Below, piece by piece: positions 22,174 to 27,811 of a stretch of 27,811 nucleotides of DNA. The translations under genes and the position numbers were made by a program. The notes below the pieces were generated by a model. It had not been told where the DNA came from. It ran no database searches and was given only the letters and a program-made list of their open reading frames with translations. This DNA comes from JAOUFP01 sp947085825 (GTDB lineage Bacteria; Nitrospirota; Thermodesulfovibrionia; Thermodesulfovibrionales; UBA6898). Within the stretch, counting starts at the first letter, position 1, and the number at the start of each line of letters is the position of its first letter. Where the stretch lies: the NCBI GenBank assembly GCA_947085825.1, contig CAMTXX010000073.1, positions 1 through 27,811 of the forward strand, given 5' to 3'.

Positions 22174-22756
22174 TCTCTATCTTATTGTCTCCCTTGAGTT
22201 CTGCTGAGAGCGTATTTTTTAACGGATACTTCAGGTAAAAATGACCGCCCAGGGTTTCTATTTCATTGCCTTCCACCAGTATCTTGACGTCCTGAAAATC
22301 CTGGACATTGGAAACAAGGCTTTCATAAAGGCCCTTCAGCAGCAGATATTCAGACATGGCGTCTCCCTGAAAATTCCTGCGGATTTCATCTGAGAGATCT
22401 ATGTAGAGTATCTGTCCCTCGTCTTTATAGAGTCCGAGTAATTTGACGTTTTGCGGTATGGGCGAAACTCCCTCAGTGCCCGTCTGTTTAAAGAACTCCT
22501 CGACAACCGCCTCTGCAATGGCAGTGTTGCTTATTCTTTTTGGAATTTTTCTCTCTGTCATCTCAAGGCGGTTGTTATGCGGCTGATAGATTCTGAGCAC
22601 AGAAAAATCTATTAATTCTATTCCGGAAACCTGTGTTGTTGGTGATGGAAGCTGTTTTTCCGTCCGGACAAAATTATGCATAAAAAAATAACTTCCAGCA
22701 GCTACTGTGAGGGAGAAGAGGACAATGAGGGATGCCCCTAGTTTTCTCCTATTCAT
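22166..22756 (-). CDS. GerMN-domain protein, membrane anchored
   Basis: This 196-residue protein has one N-terminal membrane anchor or signal (LGASLIVLFSLTVAAGSYFFM) followed by a GerMN domain, recognisable from NTAIAEAVVEEFFKQ, VKLLGLYKDEGQILYIDLSDEIRRNF, EYLLLKGLYESLVSNVQDFQDVKILVEGNEIETLGGHF. GerMN domains occur in sporulation protein GerM and in envelope proteins of non-sporulating bacteria, often beside amidases and MurI as here. ATG 22756 is preferred over the earlier 22783 because it gives an ATGAATAG overlap with the amidase stop. Its role is probably in cell-wall remodelling, by context. Confidence 0.82.
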   Translation of the reverse strand: MNRRKLGASLIVLFSLTVAAGSYFFMHNFVRTEKQLPSPTTQVSGIELIDFSVLRIYQPHNNRLEMTERKIPKRISNTAIAEAVVEEFFKQTGTEGVSPIPQNVKLLGLYKDEGQILYIDLSDEIRRNFQGDAMSEYLLLKGLYESLVSNVQDFQDVKILVEGNEIETLGGHFYLKYPLKNTLSAELKGDNKIENE

Positions 22757-23738
22757 AGGACTGGACGCCTTTTGCAATGGCATTTACTAAACGCTCACGC
22801 ATTTTTTGGTCATAGGTATTCAGTTTCAACGAGGGATATTCTATTATGACGGCGGTTGAGTCCATGGAATTCAAAAGCGGCAGCGGCAGTTCTCTTATAA
22901 AAACTTCTCCCTTAAATTCATTTTTTAAAGAGTTGCCCAGCGCTTTTGCCAGTCCCCTGCTTTTTTCTAGATGCCTGCTCTGCCGCGCAGTGAGGCTGTA
23001 GAGCTTAATATGAGTCTCGGCTGCCGCCTCATCTGATGTTGCAGTGTATACAGCGAAGGCATTGGAGGCAGAGGAATGAATAGAGATGAATATATCGGGT
23101 TTTTTGCTGTTTGCAAGGATTATCCTGTCAAGCATGGATAAGGAATGGTCTGCCTTTCGCGTCAGGAATACCTTATTCCCTTTTTTCGAGAGCGCGGCAA
23201 TGAGGTCTTTTGTGAGAAGAAGGTTCAGGTCTTTTTCTTTTATGTCTTTGGATAGCAAGCCATAGTCGTAACCGCCGTGACCGGAATCCAGGAAAATGAC
23301 TCTTGATGATATCGCCTTTTCAGCAGCATCCAAGGGCTCCTGTTTGGGTTTTTCCCCTGTCTGTACCTGCCGGGTATCGGGAAGTTTTTTTTGAGATACC
23401 TTGAGGTCCATGACAATCCTTGACGGAGAAGCCAGTTTGTATGAGACGACATCTTCTATATTCTTCAGTGTTATTGACAGAAGGCGATTTTTTACTGATG
23501 TATCAAAGACAAAATTTTTCTGCTGTCTGAGTTCAAAAAGGTCAGGGAATTCAATTTTAATGCTGGAAAGGCCGGCAATGATGTTGGCGTTTTTTATGAG
23601 ATTGTCCTCTGACTCCAGGACAATTCTCATGGCATTGTCCTGCTGACTGAACCTCAGGGAGACAACTTTTTTTTCTTCCGCAAAAACCGGGGCTGCTGTC
23701 AGTAACCCAATAATGCATATTAGAAGCAACTTTTTCAT
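22749..23738 (-). CDS. AMIN-domain N-acetylmuramoyl-L-alanine amidase
   Basis: This 329-residue protein starts at ATG 23738 with a clear signal peptide (MKKLLLICIIGLLTAAPVFA). Residues about 25-120 resemble an AMIN domain, which localises amidases to the septum or wall. From about 145 comes an Amidase_3 fold: SGHGG (zinc histidine), KEKDLN (zinc glutamate), ISIHSSAS (second zinc histidine) and IIEYPSL (probable catalytic glutamate). It would cleave the bond between muramic acid and the stem peptide. Some positions are unusual (DSGHGG for DPGHGG, HSSA for HSNA). The longer frame to 23858 is rejected because it would bury the signal peptide. Confidence 0.85.
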   Translation of the reverse strand: MKKLLLICIIGLLTAAPVFAEEKKVVSLRFSQQDNAMRIVLESEDNLIKNANIIAGLSSIKIEFPDLFELRQQKNFVFDTSVKNRLLSITLKNIEDVVSYKLASPSRIVMDLKVSQKKLPDTRQVQTGEKPKQEPLDAAEKAISSRVIFLDSGHGGYDYGLLSKDIKEKDLNLLLTKDLIAALSKKGNKVFLTRKADHSLSMLDRIILANSKKPDIFISIHSSASNAFAVYTATSDEAAAETHIKLYSLTARQSRHLEKSRGLAKALGNSLKNEFKGEVFIRELPLPLLNSMDSTAVIIEYPSLKLNTYDQKMRERLVNAIAKGVQSYE

Positions 23739-23829
23739 GGCACTATCATTTTCCATATATATAGAATGTTTTGCAACAAGAACGAATAATAACCTTAAAT
23801 TCATAAAAGGGACGAGTCGATCCGATTGA

Positions 23830-24990
23830 TTATTGAAATATTCCGGTAAAGGCATCAAGGAGTAAAGGGTCGTAAGCTGATCCGCTCCCCCTGGACATCA
23901 GCTTTAGCGCTTCGCGGCTCTCGTATCTTCTATTACCGCCGGGCATTTCTGAAATAAGGCCGTCAAAGTCATTTGTGATGTTGACGATGCGGCTGAAGAG
24001 GTTGATGTCTCTTTTTTTAGAAACTGAAGGATAACCTGAGCAATCGAGTTTAATGTGGTGTTCGTAGGAGACGAGCATGGACAGAATGGAGATTTCGTTG
24101 AGGCCGAAGGACCTCAGGATCAACCTGATGCCATCGACGGGATGTCTTCTCAGGAGTTCCTGCTCCATAGGAGAGAAAGCGGTCTTCTTGTTCAGGATAC
24201 TTGCGGGTATCTCAATTTTTCCGGTGTCGTGGAAAAAGGCCGCCATTACCAGTGTCCTGAGTTGAACCCTGCTGAACCCCAGCCGCTTGCCAAGAACCGC
24301 AGAGAGTATGGAGACATTCACCGTATGGCGGTAATAGTTGCCCGGGTTCTTCGTCAGCGCATATCCGAGGAGATAACTTTCATCGGTCAAAACGCAGTCA
24401 ACGATGAGTTGGAGGGCGCGCTTGATTCTCTTGAGCTTTGTGCGGGAACCTGATTTTATGGCCTTGTCCATTTCCCTGATCGCCGTCAGGGCCTTTATAT
24501 ACGCCCTTTGCGCCAGAGCCTTGCTGTCCTTTAAGTCAATTCCCTCTTCTTTTTGGAGGAAAACAGGCTCGCCGACTGTAATACTGCCGGTGAGTTTGCT
24601 TTCGAGCACAGACTGGATATCCGAGGCCCCGGTCCCGGCTTTGATGGCATAGGTGAGGTTTATAAGATCTTCAGGTTTTATGGGAGCCCTGAAATCGAAC
24701 ATTCCGACGGATTTTTTTTTGAGTTCTTCGGAGAGGGAAGATAAGCTCTCGATATCGGAAATTCCCGTCTTTATTCGTATGCCTTCGATATAGAAGGAAC
24801 CCTCTATTATCTTGACCGTGATCTCTCCGGTTTCCCTGAGCAATATTTCCAGGTCTGCGGCGAGCTTCCTTGCCGTGTTCAATATCGCCTCGTTCATGGA
24901 ATCATAGATCCCTGCCATCTTCAGGAGGATGTGCAGATTCGTTATGATGGGCTTGCCGTATCTGGATACCTTATTTTCAAATGTTTCCAT
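23830..24990 (-). CDS. HD-GYP-like phosphohydrolase with novel N-terminal domain
   Basis: This 386-residue protein carries a C-terminal HD-GYP-type domain: RHTVNVSILSAVLGKRLG, FFHDTGKIEIP (HD pair), RRHPVDGIRLI, YEHHIKLDCSGYP (with the GYP triplet) and FSRIVNITNDFDGL. This suggests cyclic-di-GMP phosphodiesterase or related activity. The N-terminal ~150 residues contain EGSFYIEGIRIKTG followed by SLSEELKKKSVGMFDF and EDLINLTYAI, a pattern that also appears at the start of the HEAT protein encoded just upstream. No membrane helix is seen. ATG 24990 lies 4 bp after the HEAT stop, so the two form a pair. Confidence 0.82.
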   Translation of the reverse strand: METFENKVSRYGKPIITNLHILLKMAGIYDSMNEAILNTARKLAADLEILLRETGEITVKIIEGSFYIEGIRIKTGISDIESLSSLSEELKKKSVGMFDFRAPIKPEDLINLTYAIKAGTGASDIQSVLESKLTGSITVGEPVFLQKEEGIDLKDSKALAQRAYIKALTAIREMDKAIKSGSRTKLKRIKRALQLIVDCVLTDESYLLGYALTKNPGNYYRHTVNVSILSAVLGKRLGFSRVQLRTLVMAAFFHDTGKIEIPASILNKKTAFSPMEQELLRRHPVDGIRLILRSFGLNEISILSMLVSYEHHIKLDCSGYPSVSKKRDINLFSRIVNITNDFDGLISEMPGGNRRYESREALKLMSRGSGSAYDPLLLDAFTGIFQ

Positions 24991-24994
24991 GCTG

Positions 24995-26653
24995 TCAAGT
25001 TTTTTTCAGGGCCTTGAGGCAGGCCTCCCTGAGTATGTCCTTTTTAGATCCGGCCTCTTTTTCAAGAAGCGCCGACGCCTCCGGTGTTCCTACAATGCCG
25101 AGGCCGTATGCTGCCGCGGCCCTAATTTCCGTTATATCTTCTTTCTCTATAAATCCTCTTTTTTTGAGGAGTTCTGCGAGCATAGGCAAGGCGTCTTTTC
25201 CTCCAAGGGATGCAAGGGTCTCCAGAATAGTCCTCTTTTCGGCAAAAGGTTTTTCTTTTAATTTTTCTACGGAGACGGTTTCTTTCATAGCCTTGAAGAG
25301 CGCCGGGTCTCTGAAACGGCTGAGGGACTTAAGAGCTGTCATCCTGACGGTATGATCGTCGTCTTTGAGTAATGAGAAAAAGAGGTTTTTTGTCTCATCG
25401 GTATGGATGCCGTCAAGAGCCCTCACCGCTTCTCTCCTTACCCGAACGTCACTGTGTTTCAAAATTTTTTCGATATGCCTGACCGCGCCGGGCTGTTTTG
25501 TCATGCCGAGGATCATCGCCAGATTCCTTAAGAGATACCATTGTTTATCTGAGAGGGCGTCTGCAAAGATATCAACGTCTTCTCTGCCCAGTTCTGCGAG
25601 GGTCTCACAGAGGAGCCTTCTCTGCCTCCTGTCCTGAAGTTCTCCAAGGGTCTGTATCATATTGGGAATCAGAGGCCTGCCGAGAAGGGAGAGGTATTGT
25701 CTGATTTTGTCGGCGTCAGGCAATTCCCTGAAGAGTATACCGAGGTTTTCAGGGCTTCCGGCTCGGGCTTTGATTGCGCTGATCATCTCCTGCTGTTGAG
25801 GCGCATTATATGCTGAGGAGATTTTTTCAAGCCCCAGCAGTATTTCCATGGCACCTTTCATGTCTTTTTTCTGCATCCTGATATCCATGATTTTACCGAG
25901 GTTCTGGACGTAGAGATGAAATGATTCCGTATCATGTTCATATGAAAGCATGTCAAGGAAAAGCTCAACAGCGGCTGAGAGAAGGAAATTTTCATCAACG
26001 CTCTGAAGCTTGTTATTTATTGACTGGATAGCTTCTTCGGATGAGGGTTTCAATACGGAGCCGGCAGTAGAAATCTGAATAGCCCCTTCAGCAGAGGTTT
26101 CTATTGTGGAGGCCCTGGCAGTTTCCCGTTCCATGTCCTCCAGCAGCAGTCCCTCTTCTACTGCCAGGTCGTCATCCACTGTATCTTCCACCGCCGTGTA
26201 ACCCATATTTCTTATATTTTTTTCCCAAAGGAGTGTCACGATGTCATCTTCGTCAGTGGTCTCTGATTTCGGCACAAATCTCAGGATATCTATGAAGTCT
26301 GTTATCTCATCTAAGGTTATCCCTTTATTAAAGGATATCTGCCTCAGTCCGTCCGCAAAAAGGAGCAGTGCTATGTTATCCGTCCTCTCCTCGCTATGGA
26401 AGACCTTATTCTCCTTGTACAGCAGGGAATGCGGCTCTATATCTAAGGCCAGTGTATCGTTGGATTCAAAGAAGGCGCTGAATTTATCGAAAAGCTCTCC
26501 TGCGAATTTCTGATAAATGGGGTTGTCCTTTGGGTATACATTGAAGGTTTTGGCGGTCTTGGTGATGGTCCTGATAATGTCACTTATCAGTCCGAGTTCT
26601 TTTTCGTTTATCTCTTCTGTAATCCCTTTATCCATGCTCATCATTATTATCAT
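24995..26653 (-). CDS. HEAT-repeat protein paired with the HD-GYP protein
   Basis: This protein of about 550 residues has an N-terminal domain (ALDIEPHSLLYKENKVFHSEE, then LLLFADGLRQISFNKGITLDEITDFIDIL), an acidic low-complexity linker around 150-210, and a C-terminal half of HEAT-like repeats (ALSDKQWYLLRNLAMILG, HSDVRVRREAVRALDGI, DDHTVRMTALKSLSRF, REACLKALKK). HEAT arrays are usually protein-binding scaffolds. The start is unclear: several ATG codons (26653, 26644, 26641, 26635) and a GTG at 26677 are in frame and none has a strong ribosome site. It directly follows tmRNA and precedes the HD-GYP gene by 4 bp. Function is unknown; partnership with the HD-GYP protein is inferred. Confidence 0.75.
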   Translation of the reverse strand: MIIMMSMDKGITEEINEKELGLISDIIRTITKTAKTFNVYPKDNPIYQKFAGELFDKFSAFFESNDTLALDIEPHSLLYKENKVFHSEERTDNIALLLFADGLRQISFNKGITLDEITDFIDILRFVPKSETTDEDDIVTLLWEKNIRNMGYTAVEDTVDDDLAVEEGLLLEDMERETARASTIETSAEGAIQISTAGSVLKPSSEEAIQSINNKLQSVDENFLLSAAVELFLDMLSYEHDTESFHLYVQNLGKIMDIRMQKKDMKGAMEILLGLEKISSAYNAPQQQEMISAIKARAGSPENLGILFRELPDADKIRQYLSLLGRPLIPNMIQTLGELQDRRQRRLLCETLAELGREDVDIFADALSDKQWYLLRNLAMILGMTKQPGAVRHIEKILKHSDVRVRREAVRALDGIHTDETKNLFFSLLKDDDHTVRMTALKSLSRFRDPALFKAMKETVSVEKLKEKPFAEKRTILETLASLGGKDALPMLAELLKKRGFIEKEDITEIRAAAAYGLGIVGTPEASALLEKEAGSKKDILREACLKALKKT

Positions 26654-26716
26654 AAGAAAAGGCTGCGTGTCAATCACGAAATGAAAAGTGGATTGCTGAA
26701 ATTAATAAATAAGGAA

Positions 26717-27063
26717 TGGTGGAGGCGGCGGGAATCGAACCCGCGTCCGAAAGCACTACTCTTATGCTTCTACATGTGTAGACTGTCTTTTCAGTTTTCG
26801 GACTTCAAGACGCCGGCAGACAGGCTTGCTGAAATCCAATCTCCCTTTGTCTTGCCACAGGGTCAGGAGCTCTCCCTGCAGCCAGCCTGCTGATCGTCGC
26901 TATCCCCGGAACACAGGCGATTCCAGAGTAGCGAGCTGCTTTAATTAAGCAGCGAGTGCCAGTTCGTTGTTGGCGTTTGTGTTTTTTTCCATCTTTTTAC
27001 GTGGGGATGGAGCCACGACATGCAACATAAGCCTCATAACCCCCGTCGAGACCATTCGCCCCC
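26717..27063 (-). ncRNA. ssrA: Transfer-messenger RNA (tmRNA)
   Basis: The 5' end GGGGGCG (27063-27057) pairs with CGCCTCC before ACCA at the 3' end (26717), giving the tRNA-like acceptor stem with one G-U pair. The 5' domain has the family start GAATGGTCTCGACGGGGG; the 3' domain has a T-arm (GGTTCGATTCC) with encoded CCA. The proteolysis tag reads ANNELALAA at 26974-26948, followed by TAA (26947-26945) and TTAA. The tag may begin a few codons earlier. The RNA rescues stalled ribosomes with SmpB, whose gene ends 25 bp upstream. An AT-rich TATATA about 27070-27075 is a candidate -10 element. Confidence 0.95.
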
Positions 27064-27088
27064 AAGGTTATATATACAGTATAACATA

Positions 27089-27532
27089 TCAGCGGCTTTT
27101 CATGGCGCGTTCTATTTCCCGGTCAGCCTCTCTTTTTTTGATGGTTTCCCTCTTCTCATATTGCTTTTTGCCCCGTGCAAGGCCGATCTCAACCTTTGCG
27201 TGGGACCCCTTAAAATATATCTTCAGGGGAATGAGGGAATACCCTTTCTGTGCTGCTTTTTCCTGAATCCTGATTATCTCTTTTTTGTGGAGCAGGAGTT
27301 TCCTTGTCCGGATTGGGTCGTGGTTCATAATATTCCCATAGGTGTAGGGACTGATATGGCAATTCAGGAGGAAGGCCGAAGAATCCTTCACTATAACATA
27401 ACTGTCTTTCAGGTTTGCCTTGCCGTCACGCAGTGATTTGACTTCGGTTCCTGTGAGCATGATGCCCGCCTCAAGGGTCTCTTCAATGGTATAGTCGTGA
27501 AAGGCCTTTCTGTTCTGCGCTACGATTTTCAT
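27089..27532 (-). CDS. smpB: SsrA-binding protein SmpB
   Basis: This 147-residue partner of tmRNA contains KIVAQNRKAFHDYTIEETLEAG, GTEVKSLRDGKANLKDSY, FLLNCHISPYTYGN, RTRKLLLHKKEI and LIPLKIYFKGSHAKVEIGLARGKK, with the basic tail KREADREIERAMKSR. ATG 27532 is chosen because the family begins MKIVAQNRKA; an ATG five codons earlier is in frame but adds only MLLFS. It lies immediately upstream of ssrA on the same strand, the common arrangement, so protein and RNA are probably made from one locus. Confidence 0.95.
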   Translation of the reverse strand: MKIVAQNRKAFHDYTIEETLEAGIMLTGTEVKSLRDGKANLKDSYVIVKDSSAFLLNCHISPYTYGNIMNHDPIRTRKLLLHKKEIIRIQEKAAQKGYSLIPLKIYFKGSHAKVEIGLARGKKQYEKRETIKKREADREIERAMKSR

Positions 27533-27675
27533 AGAAAATAGTAACATGCTTTTTGAATAAATGAAAAGAAAGATAGAATACTCTTATCGCCCGTTGTCTT
27601 CGGTCTTGTTAATGGTCTCATCTTATTCTGTGCGATTTGAAATTCACAGAAATATGTTAAAGTAGCTGTTAGTTT

Positions 27676-27778
27676 GTCATTCCCCGAAAGCTTTCGGGGA
27701 ATCTTTCCGATGGCTTAAAAGAAGGATTCCCGACCTCCCGAATCCCGAAAGCTTTCGGGACGGGATTGCGGGAATGAC
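27676..27778. repeat. REPIN-like palindromic element at the window end
   Basis: GTCATTCC at the left and GGAATGAC at the right mark the ends. Inside are two palindromic cores, CCCCGAAAGCTTTCGGGG near 27682-27699 and TCCCGAAAGCTTTCGGGA at 27743-27760. The right part, continuing to 27807, is an exact 65-bp inverted match to 1558-1622 in the element that splits the response-regulator gene. The outer TIR runs off the window end with one mismatch to the first copy. Positions 27548-27675 upstream of smpB hold no convincing gene. Confidence 0.75.
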
Positions 27779-27811
27779 AGCCTTTTTTGTGAATTACGTA
27801 GTTTATACACA

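Noticed and set aside
23739..23858. Longer N-terminus for the amidase
   Set aside because: It would place 40 residues before a textbook signal peptide, and it overlaps the HD-GYP gene.
24055..24453. 132-residue plus-strand open frame
   Set aside because: It is antisense to the HD-GYP catalytic region and has no independent support.
26681..26893. Plus-strand open frame over the tmRNA
   Set aside because: It is antisense to the tRNA-like 3' domain of ssrA, which is firmly identified.
27562..27666. 34-codon open frame upstream of smpB
   Set aside because: It has no ribosome site and no recognisable pattern. Such a length is expected by chance.

Overview
The window reads as a 27.8 kb piece of a chromosome from an uncultured, Gram-negative, probably anaerobic bacterium. 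The content includes a ferredoxin-dependent 2-oxoacid oxidoreductase, a ferritin-like protein, System II cytochrome c maturation genes, a tripartite RND exporter, HD-GYP proteins and an AMIN-amidase/GerMN pair. This mix, with moderate GC and many small palindromic repeats in and between genes, fits Nitrospirota (Thermodesulfovibrionia-like) or a neighbouring phylum. That placement is inference from gene style. No rRNA, CRISPR array, transposase or phage gene is visible.

Layout. Positions 1-3600 are a repeat-rich accessory stretch: a truncated response-regulator fragment, a vapBC toxin-antitoxin pair, a response regulator/HD-GYP gene split by a small palindromic element, a Cys-rich small protein, and a ferritin-like gene bracketed by 55-bp inverted repeats. 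Positions 3586-11096 hold the alpha subunit of a 2-oxoacid:ferredoxin oxidoreductase followed closely by an outer-membrane lipoprotein, a membrane-fusion protein and an RND pump, closed by a terminator. Positions 11150-13544 hold the oxidoreductase beta subunit, then ccsA and a compact ResB-like gene. Next come a stand-alone LigD-type phosphoesterase, a TPR protein under a consensus promoter, an oppD/oppF ATPase pair and a secreted nuclease, all on the plus strand.

From 17714 to 27532 everything is on the minus strand. Read in transcription order: smpB, ssrA (tmRNA), a HEAT-repeat protein, an HD-GYP-like protein, an AMIN/amidase, a GerMN protein, murI, rph, ftsH and folP. The HEAT-to-rph genes are tightly packed, several with overlapping stop and start codons, and look like one operon joining cell-wall work (amidase, GerMN, MurI) with RNA and protein quality control (Rph, FtsH, SmpB/tmRNA).

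The most notable signal is the repeat ecology. A 154-bp MITE-like element with 14-bp terminal inverted repeats and an 8-bp target duplication has inserted in the response-regulator/HD-GYP gene without changing frame, leaving one in-frame TGA. A 65-bp stretch of that element recurs exactly, inverted, at the far end of the window. A G/C-rich palindrome has been absorbed in frame into the oxidoreductase alpha subunit. A 10-bp tandem unit (ATCYGTGNNN) recurs at four places. I see no clearly new defence or biosynthetic system.
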